Assembly: GCA_036351115.1 (NCBI GenBank)
Contig: JAZBOL010000033.1
Location: 8,383 to 72,382 of the forward strand
Direction of reading: 5' to 3'
From: Marinihelvus sp036351115
GTDB taxonomy: Bacteria; Pseudomonadota; Gammaproteobacteria; Xanthomonadales; SZUA-36
DNA: 64,000 nucleotides
Part shown: positions 7,295 through 17,468 of the stretch, one piece after another
Position numbering within the stretch: the first letter of the stretch is position 1
How the letters are laid out: every line of letters begins with the position of its first letter
The notes under the pieces: model-generated
Database searches by the model: none
The model's input: only the letters and a program-made list of their open reading frames with translations
What the model was told of the DNA's origin: nothing
Program-made: the position numbers and the translations under genes

Positions 7295-8686
7295 ATGCAG
7301 ACCATCGCCCGCTTCGATGCCGACCTGATCCAGCGCTATGGATTGAACGGCCCCCGCTACACCTCCTACCCGACGGCGGTGAGTTTCCACGAGGGTTTCG
7401 ACGAAGTGGCGTATCGCCAGTACGCCGTGAAGACCAACGAGGACTTTATTCCCAAGCCCCTGTCCCTGTACGTTCACCTGCCGTTTTGCCACTCGCTTTG
7501 CTACTACTGCGGTTGCAACAAGAAGATCACGCGGCACAGCCGCCACGGTGAGGATTATCTGTACTGGCTGGATCGGGAGATTGCCCTCCAGGGACCGCTG
7601 TTCGACCGGGATCGCGAGGTCATGCAGCTGCACTTCGGCGGCGGAACGCCGACGTTCTTCGACGACGACCAGCTGGAGCGGCTCATGGGATGGCTGGGCC
7701 GGGATTTCCGGCTGTCGGAATCCGAGGAACGGGAATTTTCCATCGAGATCGACCCGCGCACCGTCGATCCGGCGCGCCTGGAACGGCTGGCCGGCCTGGG
7801 GCTCAACCGGCTGAGTCTCGGGGTGCAGGATCTCGATCCCGAGGTCCAGGCCGCGGTCAATCGCATCCAGGGCGCGGAAGAAACCCTCGCGCTCATCGAT
7901 GCATCGCGGCGGGCCGGCTTCGGCTCCGTGTCCATTGACCTGATCTATGGCCTGCCGAAACAGACCCTGGAGAGTTTCTCGCGGACCCTGGACACGATCA
8001 TCGAGGCGGCGCCCGATCGCCTGTCGGTCTACAACTACGCGCATCTGCCGGATCTGTTCCGGTCCCAGCGGCTCATTCGCGAGGAGGACCTGCCCGAGCC
8101 GGCGGTCCGGCTCGAATTGCTCCAGTGCACCATCGAGCGCCTGGGCGCCGCAGGCTACGTCTATATCGGCATGGATCATTTTGCACTTCCGGACAACGAA
8201 CTGGTGGCGGCGCGGGACACGGGCCAGCTGCAACGAAACTTCCAGGGGTATTCGACCTTTGCCGATTGTGACCTCGTGGGCCTCGGCGTCAGCGCCATCG
8301 GCAAGGTGGGCGACACCTATTCCCAGAATCGCAAGGACATCCGGTCCTGGCGCCGATCCCTCCAGGACGGCGCCCTGCCGGTCTGGCGCGGGGTTCAGCT
8401 GACCTGGGAGGATCGCCTGCGGCGGCGCGTGATCGAGCAGATCATGTGCCACGGCGCGCTCGACTTCGAATCGATCGGCGAGGCCTTCGATATCGAGTTC
8501 AGCGAACACTTCGCCCCGGAGCTCGAGGCCCTTGACCTGCTGCATCGGGACGGATTGATCGTGCTGGATGACGACGGCTTCCAGGTCACCCCGGGAGGCA
8601 TGTTGCTGGTGCGCGCCATTGCCATGGTCTTCGACGAGGCCCTGCAGGCTGCCCGGGCCACGCCGAAGTTTTCGAAGGTCATTTAA
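7295..8686 (+). CDS. hemN: Oxygen-independent coproporphyrinogen III oxidase (HemN)
   Basis: A 463-residue radical-SAM enzyme that decarboxylates coproporphyrinogen III to protoporphyrinogen IX without oxygen, in the cytoplasmic haem pathway. The N-terminal part carries RYTSYPTA and then YVHLPFCHSLCYYCGC, whose CxxxCxxC binds the 4Fe-4S cluster and whose extra cysteine is typical of true HemN. HFGGGTPTF is the SAM-binding GGTP motif. The length matches E. coli HemN (457). The HemN-specific C-terminal domain is present, which distinguishes it from the shorter HemW proteins. The FNR box upstream indicates anaerobic induction, and fnr is the next gene on the same strand. Confidence 0.97.
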   Translation: MQTIARFDADLIQRYGLNGPRYTSYPTAVSFHEGFDEVAYRQYAVKTNEDFIPKPLSLYVHLPFCHSLCYYCGCNKKITRHSRHGEDYLYWLDREIALQGPLFDRDREVMQLHFGGGTPTFFDDDQLERLMGWLGRDFRLSESEEREFSIEIDPRTVDPARLERLAGLGLNRLSLGVQDLDPEVQAAVNRIQGAEETLALIDASRRAGFGSVSIDLIYGLPKQTLESFSRTLDTIIEAAPDRLSVYNYAHLPDLFRSQRLIREEDLPEPAVRLELLQCTIERLGAAGYVYIGMDHFALPDNELVAARDTGQLQRNFQGYSTFADCDLVGLGVSAIGKVGDTYSQNRKDIRSWRRSLQDGALPVWRGVQLTWEDRLRRRVIEQIMCHGALDFESIGEAFDIEFSEHFAPELEALDLLHRDGLIVLDDDGFQVTPGGMLLVRAIAMVFDEALQAARATPKFSKVI

Positions 8687-8732
8687 TCCGCCGTAGGCCG
8701 ACCTGCTCCCTGCGAGCGCGTGACCGACGAAT

Positions 8733-8761
8733 CTGACCGTCGCTGAAAGCTGGGCTATACT
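8733..8761 (+). promoter_or_regulatory. Sigma-70 promoter of fnr
   Basis: CTGACC at 8733-8738 and TATACT at 8756-8761 are 17 bases apart, giving a start near 8768. The ATG at 8793 follows with a GAAGGG ribosome-binding site. This argues against the in-frame TTG at 8772, which would lie at the transcript's 5' end. Confidence 0.65.
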
Positions 8762-8792
8762 TGCCGTTCAGTTGGGTGAAGGGTCAGTAGCT

Positions 8793-9539
8793 ATGGGAAC
8801 CCCGGCTTGCGAAGCCAGCAGCGCCAGTGGCGCCCTCAAGGGGCGCAGCCAGGTCGCTTGCAGCCAGTGTTCACTCGGGCAACTCTGTCTTCCGAGAAAC
8901 CTGGACGAGGAGGACATTCGCGCCTTCGAGCGTATCGTTCAGAAACTCAGGCCCCTGCAGCGGGGAGAATACGTCTTCCGGGCCGGCGAGCCGTTTCGCG
9001 CCATCGTGTCGGTCCGGTCGGGCAGCTTCAAGAGTTACGTGATCAACGAAGAGGGTGAGGAACAGGTCCTCGGGTTCCATTTGCCCGGTGAGCTGATCGG
9101 CCTTGACGCCATCCACGCGACGACCCACACGGCGAACGTCGTGGCGCTCGACACGTCCAGCGTTTGCGCACTCAATTTCGAATCCGTTTCCGACATGGCC
9201 CGGCACCTGCCTGAGCTCCAGTCCGAGCTGTTTCGCATCATGAGCCGGCACATCGCCGAACTCGAGGCCAACGCCGCCGACCTGACCGCGGATCAGCGCA
9301 TCGCCCGTTTTCTCCTGTCCCTGTCCGAGCGCTTCAGCCGGCGAGGATACTCACCCAACGAGTTCAACCTGTCCATGGCCCGGCGCGATATCGCCAGTCA
9401 CCTGCGCCTGGCGACGGAAACGGTCAGCCGCGTGCTCGCGCGCTTCCAGGATGCCGGCATGATCACGGTGAACCGCAAGAACATCGTCATCGACGACTTC
9501 GACGCCCTGCAGACCGCCGGCCACCCGCCGAGCGACTGA
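8793..9539 (+). CDS. fnr: FNR, oxygen-sensing Crp-family transcription regulator
   Basis: A 248-residue regulator, close to E. coli FNR (250). Cysteines at 23, 26 and 32 (C-x2-C-x5-C) and at 125 match the four ligands of the oxygen-labile 4Fe-4S cluster. A cyclic-nucleotide-binding-like beta roll is at about 55-140, a dimerisation helix at about 145-175, and a C-terminal helix-turn-helix ends in ETVSRVL, which carries the E-xx-SR residues that read TTGAT half-sites. Without oxygen the dimer binds DNA and activates anaerobic genes. The hemN gene immediately upstream has a matching box. The ATG at 8793 was chosen for its ribosome-binding site and family length. Confidence 0.96.
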   Translation: MGTPACEASSASGALKGRSQVACSQCSLGQLCLPRNLDEEDIRAFERIVQKLRPLQRGEYVFRAGEPFRAIVSVRSGSFKSYVINEEGEEQVLGFHLPGELIGLDAIHATTHTANVVALDTSSVCALNFESVSDMARHLPELQSELFRIMSRHIAELEANAADLTADQRIARFLLSLSERFSRRGYSPNEFNLSMARRDIASHLRLATETVSRVLARFQDAGMITVNRKNIVIDDFDALQTAGHPPSD

Positions 9540-10712
9540 TCAATCCCGCCGCAGTTTGCGGTTCAGGGCCACCGGGGTGGGGAAGTTGAACACCACGATG
9601 GACGATGAGCCCATGATCGTGAGCACCGTGGCGACCTGGATCAGGATGATCACGTCCGCACTGAACGCGGGCACCTGCATGGCCATGAAAGTGACGAGCA
9701 GGGAAAACTCGCTCATCTGGCCGAGCCGCCAGCCCGTTTCCCAGGCCAGGTCCCGGGACTCGGCGACCTGCTGGAACGCGTAGCGATACACCAGTGGCTT
9801 CAACACCAGCATCAGGATCGCCAGCCCCGCGGCGGGGAGCAGCACACCCGGCACCACGTCGAGGTTCAGCTGGGCGCCGAGCGCGAAGAAGAACAGCACG
9901 AGGAAGAAGTCCCGGAGGGGATGCAGGCGATTGGCGATGAATTTGGCGATGGGGCTCGTGGCGAGAATCACGCCGCCGATGAAGGCGCCCAGTTCGTAGG
10001 ACAAGCCGGCGGCGTGGCCGGCCCAGGCCATTCCCAGGCACCAGGCCAGGGTGACCAGGAAGATATACTCCTGCACCTGGTCGAAGCGGCGAAAGAGCGG
10101 CAGCAACACGTGACGTTCGACGGCATAGCCCCCCAGGGCGAGCACCGGCAATGCCAGCAGGGGCAGCAGGATGTCCGAGGTTTCCGCCCCGGCTTGCCCC
10201 ATCGCCTGGAGCGTCATGATCACGGCGATCGCCACGAGATCCTGCAGCAGAAGCACGGAGATGATGACTTCCCCCGTATGGCGGTGATGCAGAACCGTGG
10301 TCGGCAACAGTTTGATGCCGATAATGGTGCTGGAAAACATACAGGTCGCGCCGACGAGTACGGAATCCATCCAGCTGAATCCGACCGCGAGGCCGAACAG
10401 CGCGCCCGCCACGGCGAAGACCACCGATGTCATCAGCGTAACCAGGGCGGTCTGACGGAACAGGGAGAACAGCTTCTGGGGCGTCAGGTCCAGGCCCAGC
10501 AGGAACAGCAGGAAAATGATGCCGGCCTCGGACAGTTCTCCAATGACCCGGGTATCCGCCACCCAGCCAAGCGCCCAGGGTCCGACGGCAATACCGGCAA
10601 GGATGTAGCCGATGATGAGCGCCTGCCGCGCCCAGAGCATGAGCGTCCCCAGCAGGGCGGACCCGGCAAGAATCAGGAAAAGCACGAAAATCAGATCGGT
10701 GTCGCTGTTCAT
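9540..10712 (-). CDS. CPA2-family cation/proton antiporter (membrane domain only)
   Basis: A 390-residue protein made almost wholly of about 12 hydrophobic segments, of the Na+/H+ exchanger (CPA2/KefB-like) type. LGLDLTPQKLFSLFRQ, GATCMFSSTIIGIKLLP and SYELGAFIGGVILA are typical family stretches. The charged residues in the later membrane helices fit ion exchange across the inner membrane. The RCK/TrkA-N nucleotide-binding domain found in KefB and KefC is absent, so glutathione gating is unlikely. The transported ion (Na+ or K+) cannot be read from the sequence. The gene converges with fnr, its stop directly adjoining the fnr stop. Confidence 0.88.
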   Translation of the reverse strand: MNSDTDLIFVLFLILAGSALLGTLMLWARQALIIGYILAGIAVGPWALGWVADTRVIGELSEAGIIFLLFLLGLDLTPQKLFSLFRQTALVTLMTSVVFAVAGALFGLAVGFSWMDSVLVGATCMFSSTIIGIKLLPTTVLHHRHTGEVIISVLLLQDLVAIAVIMTLQAMGQAGAETSDILLPLLALPVLALGGYAVERHVLLPLFRRFDQVQEYIFLVTLAWCLGMAWAGHAAGLSYELGAFIGGVILATSPIAKFIANRLHPLRDFFLVLFFFALGAQLNLDVVPGVLLPAAGLAILMLVLKPLVYRYAFQQVAESRDLAWETGWRLGQMSEFSLLVTFMAMQVPAFSADVIILIQVATVLTIMGSSSIVVFNFPTPVALNRKLRRD

Positions 10713-10775
10713 GACGCAGGATTCAGAAGCACTGCCCTAGTGTGACAGGTTGTGAATCATCGTGGAGCGTGTCGC

Positions 10776-10967
10776 ATGGCCTGGGCCGTGGAAACCGTTG
10801 AATCGCACTGCCCCTACTGCGGGGAGCCCGTGCAGCTGATCGTGGATACGACGGCAGGCGCCCAGCAATATGTCGAGGATTGCCAGGTGTGCTGTCGCCC
10901 CATGCTGGTGGACGTGCTCGATACGGTGCCGGCGTCCGTGCGCCTGCGTGACGAGGATGAAGCCTGA
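10776..10967 (+). CDS. CPXCG-motif cysteine-rich protein
   Basis: A 63-residue protein with two cysteine pairs, CPYCG near the N-terminus and CQVCCRP about 27 residues later, the pattern of the small CPXCG cysteine-rich family and a likely zinc ribbon. The family's function is unknown. The ATG at 10776 is preferred over an upstream GTG because GGAG lies about nine bases before it. It ends 19 bases before the stop of the convergent zinc-finger gene. Confidence 0.8.
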   Translation: MAWAVETVESHCPYCGEPVQLIVDTTAGAQQYVEDCQVCCRPMLVDVLDTVPASVRLRDEDEA

Positions 10968-10986
10968 AGTCGTCCCCCTGGATTGC

Positions 10987-11352
10987 TCAGGCCAGGCGCT
11001 TGAACCGGTCCCAGAAGGTCTTGTGCACGAGATCCGTGAATTCGCCCGCGTCGAGGAAGGTGCCGTGTCCTTCGGGGCACTGCTCGTACATGATATGAGG
11101 TTGGTCCGCGTCGAACTCCTCGTTCATGAGGGATCCGCACTGGGGACACTTGATGTGGTCCACCCGATTGAAGCGTTTGCCCACCTTGGCATCTCCCGTG
11201 TCCAGCACGTAGTCGGCCATCCAGGTGTCCTGGCGCAGCTCGGCCAACTCGCCGGAGTCGAACCAGAGGCCACCGCATCCCTGGCATCGGTCCACCTTCA
11301 CTTCATCGTAAACCGCCAGTTCGGTTTCACCTGCACATTTCGGACAGATCAT
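10987..11352 (-). CDS. TFIIB-type zinc-finger domain protein
   Basis: A 121-residue protein with two CxxC...CxxC arrays. The first is MICPKCAGETEL...DRCQGCGGLWFDSGELAEL, the signature of zf-TFIIB-domain bacterial proteins. The second is KCPQCG...EQCPEGHGTFLDAGEFTDL, a degenerate copy. This internal duplication suggests two zinc ribbons in tandem. The ATG at 11352 is chosen because GAGGAG lies six bases upstream and because the family usually begins MxCPxC. Its molecular role is unknown. Confidence 0.82.
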   Translation of the reverse strand: MICPKCAGETELAVYDEVKVDRCQGCGGLWFDSGELAELRQDTWMADYVLDTGDAKVGKRFNRVDHIKCPQCGSLMNEEFDADQPHIMYEQCPEGHGTFLDAGEFTDLVHKTFWDRFKRLA

Positions 11353-11688
11353 TGGTTGCTCCTCGCGTTCTGCTTTTTTCGTCGTGATCATGGGGTGACA
11401 CCCTGAGTCTAGGCGCTACTTCGTCATTTGTACGCTAATCACGGACCTGAAACGCCCTGTTTTCAATATTCTTTTTAAGAAAGTTTTATAAGCTATTGTA
11501 ATTACGAAAAACATGCGTTAGGGTTTGTCTCGTCTCGGCGCAATTGAACGGCTGGCCGCGAGGCCGGTGGACCGGAGGTCCCGCCACCAAAGGGAAGCGC
11601 CCGGGACCATGTCCTCGTCAGGAATCTCGTTTGGGCCGGGCGCCGCACTGCGGTAACCTTGCGCCTTTCCGACGTTCACCGAGCGCTC
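11353..11688. other. Intergenic gap between divergent genes, AT-rich core
   Basis: The gap holds an AT-rich stretch at about 11455-11515, in contrast to the GC-rich surroundings, which probably contains promoters. No confident hexamer pair was assigned. No small gene was found. Confidence 0.4.
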
Positions 11689-13074
11689 ATGCCCCCGTCC
11701 CGCTTCCTCCGCGTTCCGCACACCCTCGTTCTCCTGTACGCCATGATCGTGCTCGCCTGGATACTGACCCTGGTGTTGCCGGCGGGCCAGTTCGAGACCG
11801 TGCTCAACGACCACGGTCGCGAGGTGGTCGTCCCGGGGACCTACGCTCAGGTCAAGGACGCGCAAGCGCCGTCCTTCACGGCCCTGTTCACCGTCATTCC
11901 CCGCGGCCTGGCGGAAGCCCAGGGCATCATCTTCTTCGTCTTCCTTATCGGGGGTGCGCTTGCCGTGATCCGCGCGACGGGCGCGCTGGATTCGGCCCTG
12001 GCCGGCGTCCTGGACCGTTTCGGGGGCCAGCCGGCCCTGCTGATCTTCATGGGAATGCTGGCCTTCGGCGTCGGCTCTTCGACCATCGGGATGGCCGAGG
12101 AGTACATACCGCTGATCGCCATACTCATCACGTTGTGCACCGCCATGCGCATGGATACGGTGGCAGCGCTGGGCATCATGACCGCCGGTTACGCGGTGGG
12201 CTTCGGAACGGCAGTGATCAATCCCTTCACCGTGCTGGTCGCCCAGGAGGTGGCCGGCCTCGATCCGACGTCCGGCAGTGGTTACCGTGCTGCGCTGTTC
12301 CTGCCCTTTCTCGCCATCGCCTTCTTGCATGTCTGGCGCTACGCCAGCCGCGTGCGGCGTGATCCGGAAGCTTCCCTGGTGGCCGACATTCCGGAGGCCC
12401 AGCCGCCGGCTTCGCCCGAGTATCAGCCGCTCACCGGTTCTCAGCGCGTGGTACTCCTGCTTGTGGTCGCGACGCTGGGTCTGCTCGTGTGGGGTATCAA
12501 GTCGCAGGGCTGGTATCTCGTCGAGCTTGGTGGCGTCTTCGTGGCGCTGGCGATCGCCGTGGGACTCATCTCCGGTCAGTCCTTCGACACGATGGCGCGC
12601 CATTTCACCGCCGGTGCGGCGGAGCTCACGGGCACGGCGCTGCTGATCGGTTTCGCCCGGGCCATCGAGCTGATGCTGAGCGACGGCGTGGTGCTGCACA
12701 CCATTGTCAATGCGCTGGCGACGCCCCTCGAGGCCGCAGGCGGCGAGGTGGCTGCCGTCGGTATGCTACTGATCCAGAGCGTGCTGAACTTCTTCATCCC
12801 CTCCGGTTCGGGGCAGGCCTACGTGACCATGCCGCTCATGGCGCCCATCGCTGATCTCGTGGGGGTTTCCCGCCAGGTCGCGGTGCTCGCCTACCAGATG
12901 GGCGATGGATTCATGAACATCATCGTACCGACGAACGCGGTGCTCATGGGGATGCTCGGGATTTGCGGCATTCCTTACGGTCGCTGGTTTCGCTTCGTCT
13001 GGCCGCTCATCGTCCAGTTTCTGCTGGCCGGCGCCGTGGCGATCATCATCGCCGTTTCCATCGGATACCAGTGA
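11689..13074 (+). CDS. YfcC/DcuC-superfamily membrane carrier
   Basis: A 461-residue integral membrane protein with roughly 12 hydrophobic segments in two halves. Typical YfcC-family stretches are LVLPAGQFE near the N-terminus, GVGSSTIGMAEEYIPL, FGTAVINPFTVLVAQ, FFIPSGSGQAYVTMPLMAP and DGFMNIIVPTNAVLMG. Family members are thought to be secondary carriers of organic anions such as C4-dicarboxylates or amino acids; the substrate cannot be told here. The ATG at 11689 was chosen; a TTG ten codons upstream is possible. Its stop overlaps the GTG start of a lipoprotein gene, so the two are translationally coupled. Confidence 0.85.
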   Translation: MPPSRFLRVPHTLVLLYAMIVLAWILTLVLPAGQFETVLNDHGREVVVPGTYAQVKDAQAPSFTALFTVIPRGLAEAQGIIFFVFLIGGALAVIRATGALDSALAGVLDRFGGQPALLIFMGMLAFGVGSSTIGMAEEYIPLIAILITLCTAMRMDTVAALGIMTAGYAVGFGTAVINPFTVLVAQEVAGLDPTSGSGYRAALFLPFLAIAFLHVWRYASRVRRDPEASLVADIPEAQPPASPEYQPLTGSQRVVLLLVVATLGLLVWGIKSQGWYLVELGGVFVALAIAVGLISGQSFDTMARHFTAGAAELTGTALLIGFARAIELMLSDGVVLHTIVNALATPLEAAGGEVAAVGMLLIQSVLNFFIPSGSGQAYVTMPLMAPIADLVGVSRQVAVLAYQMGDGFMNIIVPTNAVLMGMLGICGIPYGRWFRFVWPLIVQFLLAGAVAIIIAVSIGYQ

Positions 13075-15071
13075 GAGGGGCGACCGCGCTTGCCCTGGGC
13101 CTCGCGCTCACGCTCACGGGCTGCGGCCAGCAGGCGTCCGGTCCGGATTCATCTTCCCGGAACGCGCAGCAGGAGCAAACCACGACCTCGCCTTCGACGG
13201 AAAGCGCCGATTTTCCCCGGCTTGGGCGGGTCCGGCTGAGGGAGCCTGGGGACCTGGCGGCGGTGGCGCCCGGAAGCATGATGCGCATCACGGTCGCCGA
13301 ACGTTCGCCGGAAACCGGACTGAGCTTTCGCCACGCCCGGGTCAGGGAATCACCGGACCTGCTACTGAACGTTCGCGGCGGGACTGGATGGGCCGATGGG
13401 GCCGGCGGCGCGCCATCGTCGATTTCCTCCGACTCCGGGCGGGAGGGCGTCGCCGCCAGTCCGGGGCGGCTTGTCGCGCTTCTGCCGGGCCAGGGCCTCG
13501 TCGCCGAGGCGACCGTGCGGCAACGACTCGCGGCCTATCGCCTGACGGTGGCTCCGGGAGAATCACTGGAACTTCGTTTTGCCTGGGGGTCGGCGACGGC
13601 AGTCGAGGGTCAGTGGATGTCGACCCGTGGTCGGCGTGCACTCAACGGAGCACTCGAGCTGGACTCGGGACTGGCGCTTCACGCCGCCGTACGTTTCAAC
13701 CACGCTCATGTTGAGCTCGCCCGGTCGCGGGATGGAGTCGTGGTGCGCTTCACGCCGCCCGACGGTGTCCTCGAGGTGCGGCTGGCCATGGCGACCACGG
13801 ACCTTGCCGGGGCCCGGGGTAATCTCGCTGATGGCGAGGGGCTGGGATACGAGGCCCTGCTGCAGGCCACGCGGGCCGACTGGAATCGCGCGCTGGGGCG
13901 CATCCGCGTCACCGCCCCGGTATCGACGCAAGCCCGCGTGGCGACGGACTGGTACCGGGTGCTCGCCCATTACGGAAACGTCGCGGACCGGGACGGGCGG
14001 TTTCGTGCCGCGGATGGCAGTGTGCGGCAGGTTGGCGAGGGCAGGGCTTACGTGGGCAACCTGGACCTTGCCCGGGACCAATGGGCGCTGATTCCCCTGC
14101 TGGCGCTCCTTGCGCCGGAGCAGATGCACGGCTTCGCGGAATCCCTGTTGCTGCACCAGCGCGTCACGGGACGATTCCCCCATCGGACCGCCTGGGGCGC
14201 GGTGGTGAATGACGGGGCGACAGCGCCGGACGATCCGGCAGCGGCGCCGGCCATCCTCGCGGGATGGGTAAGTCGGGGGGAATCCGATACCGAGGCCGAC
14301 CGCGTTTTGCCGCCGCTGATCAAGGCGAGCCGCGAAACCGGCCTGTGGACCGGCTACCAGCCGGAGCGCGCCGGGGCCCAACCGCTGACTCGCATCCTGA
14401 CCGCCAGTCGACTCGCCCAGGCTGTTGCCGTGGTGGCGGCGGCGGCCGGTGACCGGGAAACGGCCGGTGCCTATGCCGCGCGAGCCGTGTTTTACCGTCC
14501 GCACTTCGACCCGCAGTGGGCGGAGACGCTCTGGACCGCAGCGCTGTTCGATATCGATGGGCTGCTGGAGCTGATCGGCGGCCGAACCCTCTTGGCGCAA
14601 CGACTCGATGCCGCCTTCACGGTCGGCGCCGGATCCGGGCGCCTGGACGCGACCGCGTCCGCCACGCAACACACCCCCTGGCTCTACGGTTTCAGCAATC
14701 GTCCGGAGCGCATGCGGCCGGTGCTGAACGAAGTCCTGGCTGCCCGGGGTGGGGTCACAGCCCAGGACGCTGCCTGGCGACTGTTCGGTGTCATGGGGCT
14801 GTACCCGGTGCTGCCGGCGGACGGTGACTACATGCTCGCCCCGCCGGCCGTGGAACAGGTCACGCTGGCGCTCGGCGAGGAATTGCTGACGCTGACGGCC
14901 CGGCTCGATGATTCCTGGCCGGGTACGGTCTGGATGGACGGTCAGCCGCTCCCGGGCCGTCTCGTCAGTCATGGCCGCCTTGAGCGTGGCGGCAAGGTGG
15001 ACTTCCGGGAGCCCGATCCAGCGCGCGGATCCGTAACGGGGGAAGGGGTCGGGAGCGAGCCCGGAGGCTGA
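13071..15071 (+). CDS. Lipoprotein with a degenerate GH92-like domain
   Basis: A 666-residue protein. The GTG at 13071 overlaps the upstream stop (GTGA) and gives an N-terminus ending in LALTLTGC, a lipobox with Cys18. The middle and C-terminal parts resemble family GH92 alpha-mannosidases: DWYRVLAHYGNVADRDGRFR, DQWALIPLLALLAPEQM, HTPWLYGFSNRPERM, and AAWRLFGVMGLYPVLPADGDYMLAPP. The acidic residues of the family's GNE and G-N-D-D-x-G-Q-M-S signatures are missing (GGVTAQDAAWRLF stands there), so it is probably not an active mannosidase. It may bind a glycan or act structurally at the outer membrane. Its coupling to the YfcC-type carrier gene is unusual. Confidence 0.65.
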   Translation: MRGATALALGLALTLTGCGQQASGPDSSSRNAQQEQTTTSPSTESADFPRLGRVRLREPGDLAAVAPGSMMRITVAERSPETGLSFRHARVRESPDLLLNVRGGTGWADGAGGAPSSISSDSGREGVAASPGRLVALLPGQGLVAEATVRQRLAAYRLTVAPGESLELRFAWGSATAVEGQWMSTRGRRALNGALELDSGLALHAAVRFNHAHVELARSRDGVVVRFTPPDGVLEVRLAMATTDLAGARGNLADGEGLGYEALLQATRADWNRALGRIRVTAPVSTQARVATDWYRVLAHYGNVADRDGRFRAADGSVRQVGEGRAYVGNLDLARDQWALIPLLALLAPEQMHGFAESLLLHQRVTGRFPHRTAWGAVVNDGATAPDDPAAAPAILAGWVSRGESDTEADRVLPPLIKASRETGLWTGYQPERAGAQPLTRILTASRLAQAVAVVAAAAGDRETAGAYAARAVFYRPHFDPQWAETLWTAALFDIDGLLELIGGRTLLAQRLDAAFTVGAGSGRLDATASATQHTPWLYGFSNRPERMRPVLNEVLAARGGVTAQDAAWRLFGVMGLYPVLPADGDYMLAPPAVEQVTLALGEELLTLTARLDDSWPGTVWMDGQPLPGRLVSHGRLERGGKVDFREPDPARGSVTGEGVGSEPGG

Positions 15072-15077
15072 AGTAAA

Positions 15078-15113
15078 CCCGCCCGGACGGGACCGGGTCC
15101 TCGTCCGGGCGGG
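15078..15113 (+). terminator. Strong GC hairpin after the GH92-like gene
   Basis: A 12-bp perfect stem (CCCGCCCGGACG with CGTCCGGGCGGG) lies six bases after the stop codon. There is no U-run on the plus strand, so termination would be Rho-assisted or only partial. Confidence 0.4.
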
Positions 15114-15303
15114 GGCCAGTCAACGGGCTTTCTGCTGGGGGAGAAAAACGCCGGACCGGAGGAATTGGCCCGGCGCTGAACCCGCTGTCCTTACTCTTAA
15201 GAACGCAGGGCGTCGAGGCGCCGTATCACCCGGTGAATTTCCCGGTCGATTCTCCACCGGGGATGCGCTTCCACGACTCGTCATACGTTACACTTCACGG
15301 AAC

Positions 15304-16368
15304 ATGACCCTCCTGATCATCTACGTCGCCGTCGCGCTCGGTTTCTCGTTCCTGTGCTCTATCGCCGAGGCCGTATTGCTCAGCGTGACCTCCGCCTACG
15401 TCGCCCTGAAAGAGGAGGAGGGGCACGCTTCGGGCGCGATTCTTCACAAGCTGAAGGACAACATCAACCAGCCCCTGTCGGCGATCCTGACCCTCAATAC
15501 CATTGCCCATACCGCTGGCGCCGCCGGCGCCGGTGCGCAGGCCGCGGTGGTGTTCGGCAGTAACTACCTCGGCGTCGCCTCTGCCATCCTGACCCTGCTG
15601 ATCCTGGTGTTCTCGGAAATCATCCCGAAGACCCTCGGCGCGACCTACTGGCGCCAGCTCGCACCGGCCACGGCTTACGGATTGAAATTCCTGGTCTGGA
15701 TCCTCTATCCCTTCGTCAAGATGTCCGAGTGGTTGACCCGGGGTATGACGGAAGGACCGACCCTGAGCGGCTTCAGCCGCCAGGAATTCGCGGCCATGGC
15801 GGATCTGAGCGCGGAAGAGGGAGAATTGGGGCAACAGGAGTCCACGGTGGTGAAAAACCTGCTGGCGCTCCAGGACACGCCCGTGCATGCCGCCATGACG
15901 CCCCGGACGGTCATCTTCTCCCTGTCGGACCAGACCACGGTGGAGGAGTTTTTTCACCGCTACGAGCAGGAACCCTTCTCCCGCATTCCGATCTATGCCG
16001 GGGACGAGCCGGACAACGTCACCGGATTCGTTCTGCGCAGTGACCTGCTGCTGGCCCAGGCCCGGGGCAACAACCGGAAGCTGTTGGAAAAATACCGGCG
16101 CGACATGCCGTCGGTGCCCGAAACGCTGACCTTGCGCCGCGCCTTCAACCGGGCCCAGAAAACCCGCGCCCACATGATGCTGGTGGTGGACGAGTACGGC
16201 GACATGCAGGGTATCCTGACCCTCGAGGACATCATCGAAACCCTGCTCGGGCTCGAAATCGTCGATGAGAGCGACTCCACCATCGACATGCAGGAACTGG
16301 CGCGGCGCAAGTGGCGGCGTCGTGCGAGAGACATGGGACTGGACCCGGAGGACCGGGAAACTCCCTGA
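15304..16368 (+). CDS. CNNM/CorC-type transporter (DUF21 plus CBS domains)
   Basis: A 354-residue protein. Residues 1-140 form the DUF21/CNNM membrane domain, with CSIAEAVLLSV near the N-terminus and LILVFSEIIPKTLGA, the conserved SE-PK motif. Two CBS domains follow (about 195-315), with VDEYGDMQGILTLEDIIE as the family signature. Members of this group (CorC, YfjD, TlyC-like) are linked to Mg2+ or Co2+ efflux across the inner membrane. The usual C-terminal CorC/HlyC domain is replaced by a short basic tail (RRKWRRRARD). The ATG is at 15304. It is probably transcribed alone, ahead of msrPQ. Confidence 0.9.
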   Translation: MTLLIIYVAVALGFSFLCSIAEAVLLSVTSAYVALKEEEGHASGAILHKLKDNINQPLSAILTLNTIAHTAGAAGAGAQAAVVFGSNYLGVASAILTLLILVFSEIIPKTLGATYWRQLAPATAYGLKFLVWILYPFVKMSEWLTRGMTEGPTLSGFSRQEFAAMADLSAEEGELGQQESTVVKNLLALQDTPVHAAMTPRTVIFSLSDQTTVEEFFHRYEQEPFSRIPIYAGDEPDNVTGFVLRSDLLLAQARGNNRKLLEKYRRDMPSVPETLTLRRAFNRAQKTRAHMMLVVDEYGDMQGILTLEDIIETLLGLEIVDESDSTIDMQELARRKWRRRARDMGLDPEDRETP

Positions 16369-16500
16369 CGTCGTTCCTGGCTGCTCCTTGGGAGCTTTAC
16401 GCGAGGTTCACGGGTGGTTGATTGGGCGGCTCGTAAGGTTTTCCCCCGAAGACCGGTCTTCCTGTACGCCACCCCGTCAAATGCCGAGCCAGACAACACC

Positions 16501-17466
<966 letters not shown>

Positions 17467-17468
17467 TC

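Noticed and set aside
13563..14972. A 469-codon minus-strand frame inside the GH92-like gene
   Set aside because: It is a shadow frame with no family motifs. The plus frame has a lipobox and GH92 blocks.
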